Assembly (NCBI RefSeq): GCF_001591545.1
Contig: NZ_BCVC01000003.1
Coordinates: 62,001 to 126,000, forward strand
Direction: 5' to 3'
DNA: 64,000 nucleotides
Origin: Lederbergia lenta NBRC 16444
GTDB lineage: Bacteria; Bacillota; Bacilli; Bacillales; Bacillaceae_C
Positions 54,898 through 63,600 of this stretch are shown piece after piece. The notes beneath the pieces are model-generated. The model was not told the DNA's origin. It worked only from the letters and a program-made list of their open reading frames with translations, and made no database searches. Within the stretch, counting starts at the first letter, position 1, and each line of letters starts with the position of its first letter. The position numbers and the translations under genes were made by a program.

Positions 54898-55203
54898 TTA
54901 TTTTTTTGTAAACATACCTGAAATAATGTCCTGTATTGCTTGCATCAGCATAGCAATAACATGAATGGTCATGAACATATTGAAAAAAGGAAAGGAGTAA
55001 GGGGTGATCCATTCTGTAAAGGGCTTCGAGTCCAAAACCCATCTTCCCGTCCTAGCAAATAAGTTATCACTATCGTTTATATTTGGCTCCAGGAAAGTAC
55101 CATCAATAGTTATAAAGATCAATTGAACAATTAAAAATATCCCGACCGTGATCATCCAACGTTTTACACGATTATTTTGTTGTATTTTTTCCGTGCCTGT
55201 CAT
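54898..55203 (-). CDS. Small membrane protein, first gene of the GntR-ABC operon
   Basis: 101 aa with two hydrophobic segments (about 18-38 and 67-93). The ATG at 55201-55203 follows AGGGGAG by about 10 nt. An alternative GTG at 55243-55245 would add 14 residues but has no site. It is 15 bp upstream of gntR. Family not recognised; possibly an accessory subunit of the ABC transporter. Confidence 0.6.
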   Translation of the reverse strand: MTGTEKIQQNNRVKRWMITVGIFLIVQLIFITIDGTFLEPNINDSDNLFARTGRWVLDSKPFTEWITPYSFPFFNMFMTIHVIAMLMQAIQDIISGMFTKK

Positions 55204-55287
55204 TTGAACCCCACTCCCCTGCTCTTCATAATTTTGGGTATTCACTATATGAAAATCTTATTTATGTAATCACTCGTTCTAAATATA

Positions 55288-55338
55288 GTGTATATATACT
55301 ATATACACATTATATACATGCGCAGACATATCTCGCAA
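55288..55338 (-). promoter_or_regulatory. Promoter and GntR operator of the ABC operon
   Basis: Minus strand: TTGCGA (55333-55338), 18-nt spacer, TATAAT (55309-55314). Directly downstream, covering the start site, is the inverted repeat GTGTATAT-N5-ATATACAC (55288-55308, perfect 8-bp arms), a form fitting a YtrA-type GntR repressor. Confidence 0.65.
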
Positions 55339-55429
55339 GCTTTTTTGCAATATAATTTTCAAATCCAGATTCGGCATTTGAGCGATCACTTTCAACTCTC
55401 GGAGGTGTTTTAAAAGTTAGACGTTAAAA

Positions 55430-55472
55430 AACACGAGTATTAACTGAATTATATCCAGTTAACACTCGTGTT
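55430..55472 (-). terminator. Terminator of the methyltransferase gene
   Basis: AACACGAGTATTAACTG pairs with CAGTTAACACTCGTGTT (17 bp, one mismatch). On the minus strand it is followed by TTTTTTAACG. Confidence 0.85.
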
Positions 55473-55582
55473 CATGTATACATATATGTTTTACCGATAC
55501 CTTGATTCTGTACATATAAAGCCAAAAGGCGTGATCATTAGATAGCGATTCTTCCTTGGCTACAATTTTTGCAGAAACCCTA

Positions 55583-56323
55583 TTAACTATTTTTCTTTTC
55601 TGCTGAGATCATTAAAAACATAGGTCTTCGATACTCATCTTCCATTTCAGGACTACTTTTCAATATTTCATCAGAAGGAATGGATTCCTTAACTGTTCTT
55701 ATAATAAAACCGGCCTCCATTAAGTCATTTATATATGTAGAAAACGTACGATGATATTTTGTCACATTCTCATTTAAGAACATTGTTTCACGCATTCCTT
55801 CTATTTGATAGTGGTCAACCGGCCAATGCAGTCGTTTTCCTTCTTCATCATAATACCAATCTTGTTCGTTTCGAGAAGTAAAGATAGGATGTTCAACTGA
55901 GAAAACAAAACTTCCTCCAGGCTTTAAACAAGCATAAACTTTTTCACAGCTTGATTTAAACGACTGGATATAGTGAAAAGCCAGTGAACTGATGACCACA
56001 TCAAATTGCGAATTCGGAAAATCGATGTCTTCAATCGGCACGTTTAAATATGAAATGAAGGGATCACTTGTCATTTTACGAGCTTTTTCAAGCATTTTTT
56101 CAGATATATCAACACCTGTTACTGAACTTGCTTGTTGATCGCGAGCATATCGGCAATGCCAACCAAAACCGCAACCAAGATCAAGTACATCCTTATCATG
56201 CAGATTGGGTATCATCTCTTTTAATATATGCCATTCTCCCGCTCCTTCAAGTCCTTTAACTGATCGTGGCATTTGATCATATGCTGAAAAGAATTGTGGA
56301 TCATCATATTTATTTTGTTTCAT
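55583..56323 (-). CDS. Class I SAM-dependent methyltransferase
   Basis: 246 aa. SAM motif I VLDLGCGFGWHCRYA (about residues 47-61), VTGVDISEKML, then VVISSLAFHYI and LKPGGSFVFSVEHPIF. It resembles UbiE/Coq5-like small-molecule methyltransferases; the substrate is unknown. I chose the ATG at 56321-56323, which begins the family-like MKQNKYDDPQFF. An ATG 18 codons earlier is possible. Confidence 0.82.
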   Translation of the reverse strand: MKQNKYDDPQFFSAYDQMPRSVKGLEGAGEWHILKEMIPNLHDKDVLDLGCGFGWHCRYARDQQASSVTGVDISEKMLEKARKMTSDPFISYLNVPIEDIDFPNSQFDVVISSLAFHYIQSFKSSCEKVYACLKPGGSFVFSVEHPIFTSRNEQDWYYDEEGKRLHWPVDHYQIEGMRETMFLNENVTKYHRTFSTYINDLMEAGFIIRTVKESIPSDEILKSSPEMEDEYRRPMFLMISAEKKNS

Positions 56324-56532
56324 TGTCCATACATCCCCTATTATTAAGATAGCCTCCCAAAAATTATCATCACACACTTCTCTTTAAGGAAGGCTACACG
56401 TCTTCAAATTTTTATAAATTATATTTGTGCTATCATCATGCATTTGCTTAAAACCCAGCGCCCGTTTGCGGAATATTGATATACGTTAAGGTGACGATAT
56501 TGAACCTCCCCTTATACATAATGACATTTTTA

Positions 56533-57036
56533 TTAACGATTTCGATTTTCAACTTGATTTATCCAGTTCAGGTCTGCTTCTAAATGCAATAACATACCTG
56601 TGATTAATAAATATCTACTTTCGTCACCTTGAAGTAATAACTCCATTTTCAACTTAGTTAATTCCATTACTTCTTTTAATACGATTGCTTTTTGTTGTTC
56701 AAGCATTTCCTTTTCTTGTTCAAAGTAAATTTTACGTGCACAACTCCATTTAAAGAAAAAGTCCTCTTTTGTTGTATGGTAGGGCACGGGCTCTAGCAAC
56801 CATTTTCCCAACTCATTTTTTCCTTTTGGCATTAACTCGAACAATTTCCTTTCCTGATCGTCTGATCCTGGAGATGAGACAAGCTGGTCACGTATTAAGC
56901 GATCGAGTGTGGTATAAATCTGACCAGGATTAATTTTACCTTTAATGCCAAGGAGCGAATCCAATTCTAATTTCAATTCGTATCCATGATGTTTTTGCCG
57001 GAATAATAACGTCAAAATTCCATATTTTACTGACAC
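56533..57036 (-). CDS. PadR-family transcriptional regulator
   Basis: 167 aa. The N-terminal PadR winged helix is clear (ILTLLFRQKHHGYELKLELD, then GKINPGQIYTTLDRLIRDQL). A C-terminal helical dimerisation region follows. GTG start with AAGG 8 nt upstream. It follows the ABC permease by 4 bp and should repress the operon through the palindrome at 60221-60241. Confidence 0.87.
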   Translation of the reverse strand: MSVKYGILTLLFRQKHHGYELKLELDSLLGIKGKINPGQIYTTLDRLIRDQLVSSPGSDDQERKLFELMPKGKNELGKWLLEPVPYHTTKEDFFFKWSCARKIYFEQEKEMLEQQKAIVLKEVMELTKLKMELLLQGDESRYLLITGMLLHLEADLNWINQVENRNR

Positions 57037-57040
57037 CTTA

Positions 57041-59500
57041 TCAACCTTCTTTAAGTGATGATTGGATATCCATTTTACTTACGGTTTTACTGGAAATCCA
57101 GGCTGCACAGAGGCTTAGAAAAACTCCGGCAATCATAGCTAGTATAATATTACTAAAAGGTAATTGGAAAGATATAAACCCTTCCATCAGCTTAGATTTA
57201 CTTGTTACATATATTAAAATGACGCCTGTTGCAATACCGCCGATTACTCCCGAAATTCCAATAAGCATGCCTTCAGCAAGTATCATATTTCTTACCTGTT
57301 GTTTAGTAAAACCGAGTGCTCGCATCGTTCCAATCTCGAACCTTCGTTCATAAGTGTTCATCAAAAGCGTATTAGCTGTACCAATACTAGCTAACCCGAT
57401 GATCATAAACAACATAACTGAGATAAGCCCATTCATACTAGAAATGGCTGAAGTAGTTGAATCAATTTCATCTTCTACTGTTTGGATCTTTGAAAGGTGA
57501 CTACCAAAATCAAACCATATTTGATCACGAATTGAATCGCTCGCACCACTGTTAACAGTTAGCAACAAATCAATGCTATTTGTCCAACCAAATTCATTTT
57601 TAAGATTGGAAGCATCCATAAACGCGACATATCCAGAATAATGCGATGTTTTAACAACGCCAATAACTTCAACATACTGTTCACCATTCGGGGTATTCAT
57701 TCGTATGCTTTGCCCAATATTCCCATCCCACTCTTTAAAGGCTCGATCTCCAAGCAACACAGAAGATGTCTGTTTTAACTTTTTGTACAAATCCTTCTCA
57801 TGCGGATCTGCAAATAAGGAAGGACCTTTTTCACTAACTGAAAGAACGGAAAATTGCCTTCTTTCTCCATTCATTGTTTCCCATGTAATCGGTGTTGCTT
57901 CGGATATTTTATCAACAGTTGTAACAGCATCATAGGAAAGGATTTGTGCTATATCTTCTGCAGACCATGGTGTCTCTGATGTAACTCTCATATCCCCACC
58001 ATACGTATTTCTTATTTCCTTTTCAAACCCTTTAGGAGCTGACTCTACCATTGCACCGAGTAACAATATAACCGATACACCAACGGCAAGAATAGCAGCT
58101 GTATTTGCATTACGATTTATTTGCCGGAAGAGACTTTTTGTAGCCATGATCCCAGAATAATGAAATAAAGATTTCAAGATAGGCTTAATTAATTTGTTTA
58201 AACCCATCAATAGTAAAGGAAACAAAAGAATGACAGCCACTATAACAGCTGCATAAGCAACTGGGTGATCTATAAATACAAAGCAAAGAATCCCAATTCC
58301 GACAAGTACTCTAAGGATGTACTTGTTGGATGATGTCTTCGTATTTTCCTCTTTTAATGTCAATAAAATAGACGTCTTACCCGCACTGTAAATTGGAAAA
58401 ATTGAAAATACTACCGGAAAAATTAATCCAATAATAATAGACATCATCATTGGCTGCTTCCAGTTTAATGTGTAGACTACATCAAATTCGAATACACTAA
58501 GAATCGCCTGCATAAATAGATCTCCAAACCAAATACCTAGCGGAATGCCAATAGCTGTGCCGATTAATGCTAAAAGCATCATTTCAATAAGCACGAACTT
58601 AGAAACAGAACCTTGTGTATATCCTAAGCTTTTCATAATTGCGAATTCTTTTTTCCTTTCTATAACGCTTGTATATATCATATTAAAAACAATAAACCCG
58701 CTGATAAACATCGATAACCCTGCAATTAAATAAAAGAAGGTATAAAGACCACCTATATCGTTGCTCTGAAGGTCATCTGCGACAACGGGTTCTATATATG
58801 CATTAGAACCATGGAACTTTTGTTGAAATGAGTGAAAGAGGTCCTCGCCATCACCCTTTGTTTGAAAACGCATATAAGAAATCTCATCATTTTTTCCCGT
58901 CCACTCCCTTAACATATCAAGTGGCGCCATAATACGAAAACTAGTTGATTCGGCACGTTCCCAATTGCTAGGACTTGCAAGCAGTTGCGTATACTCAACA
59001 ATAGCAGAAACTTTTGCTTCTCCCATATTAGTAAACCGAACTGTATCTCCTACCCCTTTGCCTAAAAGGGTTGCTACAACTTTTGGTAATACGATTCCTT
59101 CATTGTCTAAGCGACCTTCAATAACTGGTAATTCTAGTAAGGGGCTATTTTGGTCATTTACACCTGTAATTCGGACAGACCTTTCATTCAAAGAGTGATC
59201 GCCTTCAAGCTCAAAGAAGGCTTGCTTATCAAGGGCAAGCAATGTATTTGTTACAGTAGGATCTTTTTGAATAGCTGAAATCATCTCTTCTGGGTAGGTA
59301 TGTTCGTCACTTAAAACCCAATAATCGGCATTTGCTACATACATCTGTTCATAATAATCAAAAACATCATTTGTAGTTTTATCAGCTATTAGCATAGAAG
59401 TTACAAAAGACACCCCTAGTATAATAGCAAGCAGTGTAAAGAAAAATCTCTTTTTGTTATGTGTTATATTACGCCATGAAATTCGCCAAATATTTAGCAT
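57041..59500 (-). CDS. FtsX-type ABC permease (MacB-like), long
   Basis: 819 aa. One N-terminal transmembrane helix (about 18-38), an outer domain of about 200 residues, a first FtsX block (about 240-380), a further membrane pair, a second outer domain and a C-terminal FtsX block (about 690-810). The motifs are SVIERKKEFAIMKSLGYTQG and NTYERRFEIGTMRALGFTKQ. Such permeases export peptides or lipoproteins. The ATG at 59498-59500 follows GGAAGG by 9 nt and overlaps the ATPase gene. Confidence 0.88.
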   Translation of the reverse strand: MLNIWRISWRNITHNKKRFFFTLLAIILGVSFVTSMLIADKTTNDVFDYYEQMYVANADYWVLSDEHTYPEEMISAIQKDPTVTNTLLALDKQAFFELEGDHSLNERSVRITGVNDQNSPLLELPVIEGRLDNEGIVLPKVVATLLGKGVGDTVRFTNMGEAKVSAIVEYTQLLASPSNWERAESTSFRIMAPLDMLREWTGKNDEISYMRFQTKGDGEDLFHSFQQKFHGSNAYIEPVVADDLQSNDIGGLYTFFYLIAGLSMFISGFIVFNMIYTSVIERKKEFAIMKSLGYTQGSVSKFVLIEMMLLALIGTAIGIPLGIWFGDLFMQAILSVFEFDVVYTLNWKQPMMMSIIIGLIFPVVFSIFPIYSAGKTSILLTLKEENTKTSSNKYILRVLVGIGILCFVFIDHPVAYAAVIVAVILLFPLLLMGLNKLIKPILKSLFHYSGIMATKSLFRQINRNANTAAILAVGVSVILLLGAMVESAPKGFEKEIRNTYGGDMRVTSETPWSAEDIAQILSYDAVTTVDKISEATPITWETMNGERRQFSVLSVSEKGPSLFADPHEKDLYKKLKQTSSVLLGDRAFKEWDGNIGQSIRMNTPNGEQYVEVIGVVKTSHYSGYVAFMDASNLKNEFGWTNSIDLLLTVNSGASDSIRDQIWFDFGSHLSKIQTVEDEIDSTTSAISSMNGLISVMLFMIIGLASIGTANTLLMNTYERRFEIGTMRALGFTKQQVRNMILAEGMLIGISGVIGGIATGVILIYVTSKSKLMEGFISFQLPFSNIILAMIAGVFLSLCAAWISSKTVSKMDIQSSLKEG

Positions 59501-60188
59501 AGTCACTATCCTTCCTAGATATAACTTGGTCTATAACCCCATCTCTAAAAAGTATGATACGATCTGCAAAACCAGCTGCAAAAATATCATGTGTGACCAT
59601 CACAATGGTTTGCTTGTTTTCACGATGAAATTTCAAAAATAAACTAAGAATTTCTTCTGCCTTAGCTCTATCTAAATTCCCTGTTGGTTCATCAGCTAAC
59701 AATACAGTCGGATTATTAACAAGCGCCCTAGCTATTGCTACGCGTTGTTGCTGACCACCACTTAGAAGATTGGCACGTTTTTGATTAAGCCCCTTTAATC
59801 CTACAGAACAAATTAATTCCTGAACCATTTTACTATTTTCATTCGTTAATTTGCCGTCAGCATGGAGAGGGAATGCTATATTTTCCTCTACAGTTAGTGT
59901 AGGAAGCAATTGATAATTTTGAAAAACAAAGCCTAGTTTTTTTCTCCGAAATATTGTTCTTTCTTTTTCCTTCATTTTATTTATACATTCATTATTAATT
60001 TGTATGTTTCCACTTGTAGGGACATCAAGCCCTCCTAACAATTGAAGTAAGGTACTTTTTCCAGAACCACTTGGTCCCATTATAGCCACGAATTCTCCTT
60101 CCTCAATGTTCAAATCGATACCTTTCAACACTTGAGTTCTTTCCTGTCCCTGTGAAAATTCTTTTGTTAGATCGCTAACTTTAATCAT
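59469..60188 (-). CDS. ABC transporter ATP-binding protein (LolD/MacB type)
   Basis: 239 aa. Walker A GPSGSGKST, Q-loop QNYQLLP, signature LSGGQQQRVAIARAL, Walker B VLLADEPTGNLD and H-loop VTHD. This is a canonical LolD/MacB-family ATPase. AGGAGGG lies 9 nt before the ATG. First gene of the ATPase-permease-padR operon. Confidence 0.92.
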   Translation of the reverse strand: MIKVSDLTKEFSQGQERTQVLKGIDLNIEEGEFVAIMGPSGSGKSTLLQLLGGLDVPTSGNIQINNECINKMKEKERTIFRRKKLGFVFQNYQLLPTLTVEENIAFPLHADGKLTNENSKMVQELICSVGLKGLNQKRANLLSGGQQQRVAIARALVNNPTVLLADEPTGNLDRAKAEEILSLFLKFHRENKQTIVMVTHDIFAAGFADRIILFRDGVIDQVISRKDSDYAKYLANFMA

Positions 60189-60220
60189 CTGACTAATCCC
60201 TCCTGTTCTGACCTGCTCTC

Positions 60221-60241
60221 ATTATATACTAAGTATATAAT
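60221..60241 (-). promoter_or_regulatory. Perfect 21-bp palindrome over the -10 of the PadR-ABC operon
   Basis: ATTATATACT, A, AGTATATAAT: perfect 10-bp arms around one central base. Read on the minus strand its end supplies TATAAT (60221-60226) as the -10 for the ABC operon, with TTTTAC 17 nt upstream as a weak -35. PadR regulators bind AT-rich palindromes of this type, so the PadR protein from the same operon is the likely ligand. Confidence 0.7.
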
Positions 60242-60296
60242 TGGTAAAAGTATAATTTTTAATTAATATTGAAATCGTGCATTATTTCTTCATATA

Positions 60297-60357
60297 AAAA
60301 AATAATACCTATAAAAACTATATACTTAGTATGTAGTTTTTATAGATATTATTTTTT
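60297..60357. repeat. 61-bp near-perfect palindrome
   Basis: Centre at 60327; arms of about 30 nt with two mismatches, including CTATAAAAACTATATACT and AGTATGTAGTTTTTATAG. The central part (TATACTTAGTATGTA) matches the core of the 60221 operator. T-runs follow on both strands, so it could also be a bidirectional terminator, but no plus-strand gene ends here. Confidence 0.7.
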
Positions 60358-60583
60358 TTGAACTAAAAACAAGAAATCACTTTATACTAATACGTTTTCC
60401 ACGGTAGAATGCCTCCATTTCAGTTGACATAAAACCAACTTCGGATAATTTCTTTCATGCAGAAAGCCGTTTGATTCTCCTCATTTTTAGGTCTCCCAAT
60501 ATGTTAAACTCCAAGGTTTTTCTAGTGTTTAAAGTTTATTATTATTCAACAATTAACCTGTAATGTTAGTTGGACAACAAAAA

Positions 60584-60603
60584 AGAGTTGCCATCACAAC
60601 TCT
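60584..60603 (-). terminator. Terminator of the 60621-60797 gene
   Basis: AGAGTTG pairs with CAACTCT (7 bp, 6-nt loop). On the minus strand it is followed by TTTTTTGTTG. Confidence 0.75.
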
Positions 60604-60620
60604 GTCTACTTATAAAACTT

Positions 60621-60797
60621 TCATTCTCCTTTCATTTTCTTGTCAATCTTGTCGGTATACGGAAGAATTAAAATCATAAAAACGGGCAATATACTCCATA
60701 TAAAGAATTTCCAATTTGATGTTATTAAAGAAAGCACTAAGAAGAAAGCGAGTATAATAATTGAAGCATAGATAGAACGCTTTTGATATTTATTCAC
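60621..60797 (-). CDS. 58-aa membrane protein
   Basis: GTG at 60795-60797 with AAAGGG 9 nt upstream. Two hydrophobic segments (ASIIILAFFLVLSLI and FFIWSILPVFMILILPY) and a charged tail (TDKIDKKMKGE). It has its own terminator 18 bp downstream. No family recognised, but site, terminator and composition argue that it is a real gene. Confidence 0.6.
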   Translation of the reverse strand: MNKYQKRSIYASIIILAFFLVLSLITSNWKFFIWSILPVFMILILPYTDKIDKKMKGE

Positions 60798-60902
60798 TGG
60801 GCATATCCCTTTCTAAACAATTAAAATATTTCGTGTTCATTTTAACACACATTTTTCATCCATACATAAACGTGAACAATATCATTTATATTACAAACAT
60901 TA

Positions 60903-60930
60903 AACCCCGCCCTGAAATTAGGACAGGGTT
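60903..60930 (-). terminator. Terminator of the VOC gene
   Basis: On the minus strand AACCCTGTCCT pairs with AGGGCGGGGTT (G-U pairs allowed), followed by TAATGTTTG. Confidence 0.75.
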
Positions 60931-60940
60931 ATACATAAAG

Positions 60941-61324
60941 TTAATTTTGTATTATTTGAATAAGGTTTCCGCATGTATCGTCGAAGACAGCGATTTTGAT
61001 ATTATCCATTTCTGTCGGCTCCATAGTAAACTTTACGCCTTGTTTCAATAACCTATCGTACTCTTTGCGAACATCCTCCACACCAAACATTGTTACAGGA
61101 ATACCTTCTTCAAATAGCTTCTTTTGATACTCTTTGGCTATTGGATGATTATTTGGTTCGAGCAAAAGCTCAGTACCTTCTTGCTCCTCAGGTGAAACAA
61201 GCGTAATCCACCTAAATTCTCCGGTGGGAACATCATGCTTTTTTACAAATCCCAGTGTTTCTGAGTAAAACTTTAGTGCCTTGTCTTGATCTTCTACAAA
61301 TATACTAGTGACAACAATTTTCAT
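60941..61324 (-). CDS. VOC/glyoxalase-family protein
   Basis: 127 aa, two beta-alpha-beta-beta-beta units. Typical features are SIFVEDQDKALKFYSETLGF at the start and FDDTCGNLIQI near the end. Family members include glyoxalases and antibiotic-resistance or dioxygenase proteins; no specific substrate can be given. The ATG at 61322-61324 has AGGAGG 9 nt upstream; a longer frame lacks one. Confidence 0.85.
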   Translation of the reverse strand: MKIVVTSIFVEDQDKALKFYSETLGFVKKHDVPTGEFRWITLVSPEEQEGTELLLEPNNHPIAKEYQKKLFEEGIPVTMFGVEDVRKEYDRLLKQGVKFTMEPTEMDNIKIAVFDDTCGNLIQIIQN

Positions 61325-61836
61325 ACTATTCTTCCTCCTATGTTTCAATTTGGACAAAAGAAACCAACCCACACCTTCATGAGAAGTCTTGTTCTAAATT
61401 TTATCATAACATTTTAATTAGTATCTCGAAATAAGACTTCCATAATCCCTTTTACTACTAAAATTCGTTTAAAGAAATTAATCGTGATGGATTCTGCTCT
61501 TATGAATGAGTAGACATTTTAATACTATGATCTTCCACAACATACCAATTATGGAATAAAGACCAATCCTAATAGGTATATTTTAAATCCAGTGATAGTC
61601 TTATTATAATAGATTTTATGTATTTAAATAGTAAAGACTAATATGCGGAAAGTGTTTTTTAAACAAGAGAATTAAAGTTAATGCGTTACTGTTGGAGATC
61701 GAAGAATGGATGGAGAAAATATTGGAGAAAAGAAATAGGACTGAATTCGTAATGAATCCAGCCGCATTTTGATTGGTTTTTTATTGAATAATCTTAGTAC
61801 AAGGAGTTCCGACCGATGCCTGAAGACAGTTATCCT
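61325..61836. other. Intergenic gap
   Basis: About 510 bp between the VOC gene and the cupin gene, both on the minus strand. It contains the hairpin at 61739-61763 and no ORF with a ribosome binding site that I can support. Confidence 0.5.
61739..61763 (-). terminator. Probable terminator of the cupin gene
   Basis: On the minus strand GGCTGGATTC pairs with GAATTCAGTCC with one mismatch (5-nt loop), followed by TATTTCTTTTC. Weak to moderate. Confidence 0.5.
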
Positions 61837-62412
61837 TTAACCTTCAGCAGCTTCTGCATCTGCCTTAGTTTTTTCAAAAGCACCAAATGGATGCATAGGC
61901 GGTGCATAAATCGTATAAAGCTTTAATGGGGTATTACCTGTATTCGTTACATTATGCCATGTACCAGAAGGCACTATAAAAGCAGAGTTATCTGATGCAT
62001 GCCTTATAAAGCTTAAATGATTTTTACTTTCTCCCATTTGAACAAGCCCTTGTCCCTCCACAATATATGAAAATTGATCGGCATTAGGATGAGCCTCCAA
62101 CCCTATATTATCCCCAACGTCAATACTCATCAAAGTAACTTGGAGGTAATTTCCGGTCCATATAACCGTGCGATAAGCGTTGTTTTTCCTAGCAGCTTGA
62201 TTGATGTCGACTACAAAGGGTTCTCCCCCATGGTCATTTAATATAGGACCGGTATTCCTCTGAGTGTTGGGATACGGATAAAATTGATTTGTATAACCTG
62301 CTGTATTCGACATATTCCAATAACCGGGCCCCCACATATTCTCACAGTTACGCATTGGTATATAATTATAGTAAGGGTTTGGATAATGATACATATAAGA
62401 AGTGTTATTCAT
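61837..62412 (-). CDS. Cupin-domain protein with Tyr/Asn-rich N-terminus
   Basis: 191 aa. Residues 1-60 are rich in Tyr, Asn and Pro (SYMYHYPNPYYNYIPMRN), like spore-coat surface proteins. Residues about 80-180 are a cupin barrel with LEAHPNADQFSYIVEGQG (His and neighbouring metal ligands) and GTWHNVTN. Such cupins can be small-molecule isomerases or binding proteins. The ATG at 62410-62412 has GGAGG 9 nt upstream; a frame 22 codons longer has none. Spore association is inference. Confidence 0.8.
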   Translation of the reverse strand: MNNTSYMYHYPNPYYNYIPMRNCENMWGPGYWNMSNTAGYTNQFYPYPNTQRNTGPILNDHGGEPFVVDINQAARKNNAYRTVIWTGNYLQVTLMSIDVGDNIGLEAHPNADQFSYIVEGQGLVQMGESKNHLSFIRHASDNSAFIVPSGTWHNVTNTGNTPLKLYTIYAPPMHPFGAFEKTKADAEAAEG

Positions 62413-62864
62413 TGTAATATTCCTCCAAAGATATATGATTATAAACTCATCATATGTCTCATGTGCTTGGAAGGTCATTGCTAATTCTATCTATTAATGA
62501 CCAATTCATTATCGACATTCCGTTATCTGGCCCATTTGCTGCATTTAAAGTATCCAACTATCAGCATAGTAGTACCAAACTTTATCATTAATTAACAACT
62601 TGGTTCTCTGCTATGTGCTGTTTTAAAATAAGTTTAATCAAATTAAACATCAGATGCTTACATAAAGTTATGATAGAGAGCGTAGTTCTCCCTCTTCTTC
62701 CTTGCTACCGAAACATAGTCGCAGAGTCCTAATTGATTTTCCTTCCACAAAAGGCCATTTTCTTAAATAACACTTAATTCGGGAATTAGATATGTATGTT
62801 AAAGTATAAAGAGGATTATGAAATAAATAAGTGAAAATAACGACTTAGGAAAAGGGGATTGAAA

Positions 62865-63374
62865 ATGGATGTAAGATACCCGATTGGAAAATTACAAGTT
62901 CCTAAAGAAGTAACATTAGAAAATATTCAACATTGGCTAAAAGAAATCGAAACGTATACGATTAGATTAAGAGAAACTGTTGAGACATTAAATGATGAGG
63001 AATTATTCAGAACATATCGTAATGGTAGCTGGACAGTTCGTCAACTTGTTCATCACATTGCAGATTCTCAGTTGAATATGTATCAACGTTTGAAACTGGC
63101 TTTAACAGATGAGAATCCAACAGTACCAGATTTTGATCAAGATAAGTGGGCTATTCAACCGGATACAAAACTCCCTATTGAAAGTTCTATTAAAATGCTA
63201 GAAGGTATAAATGAGCGCATCGTATCTTTAGGATATAGTTTAACTAAAGAACAATTAGACCGGGCTTTTACTCACCAGAAAAACGGTAAAATAACAGTTG
63301 CAACAAAAGTTGCAAAATTAGCTTGGCACGAAGAGCATCACTTAGCTCATATAAAAATTGCTTTATCAAAATAA
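62865..63374 (+). CDS. DinB/YfiT-family metal-dependent thiol transferase (BstA-like)
   Basis: 169 aa, four-helix DinB fold. Metal-binding His residues are visible at H63/H64 (RQLVHHIADS) and in WHEEHHLAH (H155, H158, H159, H162). It resembles Bacillus YfiT/BstA, a bacillithiol-S-transferase that conjugates bacillithiol to electrophiles. AAGGGG is 7 nt before the ATG at 62865; a TTG two codons earlier is less likely. Monocistronic. Confidence 0.85.
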   Translation: MDVRYPIGKLQVPKEVTLENIQHWLKEIETYTIRLRETVETLNDEELFRTYRNGSWTVRQLVHHIADSQLNMYQRLKLALTDENPTVPDFDQDKWAIQPDTKLPIESSIKMLEGINERIVSLGYSLTKEQLDRAFTHQKNGKITVATKVAKLAWHEEHHLAHIKIALSK

Positions 63375-63387
63375 TACTATATATTGA

Positions 63388-63418
63388 AAATGGCTTATCG
63401 AAGTTCGATAAGCCATTT
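63388..63418. terminator. Terminator between convergent genes
   Basis: AAATGGCTTATCGAA pairs perfectly with TTCGATAAGCCATTT. Short A- and T-rich flanks on both sides. It serves the YfiT-like gene and possibly the minus-strand gene ending at 63601. Confidence 0.85.
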
Positions 63419-63600
63419 CTTAAAAAGCAAGGAATAATTACAGTTTTTTCAATCAACTAAAGAGCACCATTACTGAGCAAGAAGTAAATTGTATAGCCCT
63501 TTATTCTATGATTCTCTACGAGTTCAGTCTTTATAATAAATAATAGTTCACCTTCATTGAGCCTACATATATATTTTTAGTGGTTTCACCTAAATTTGAG

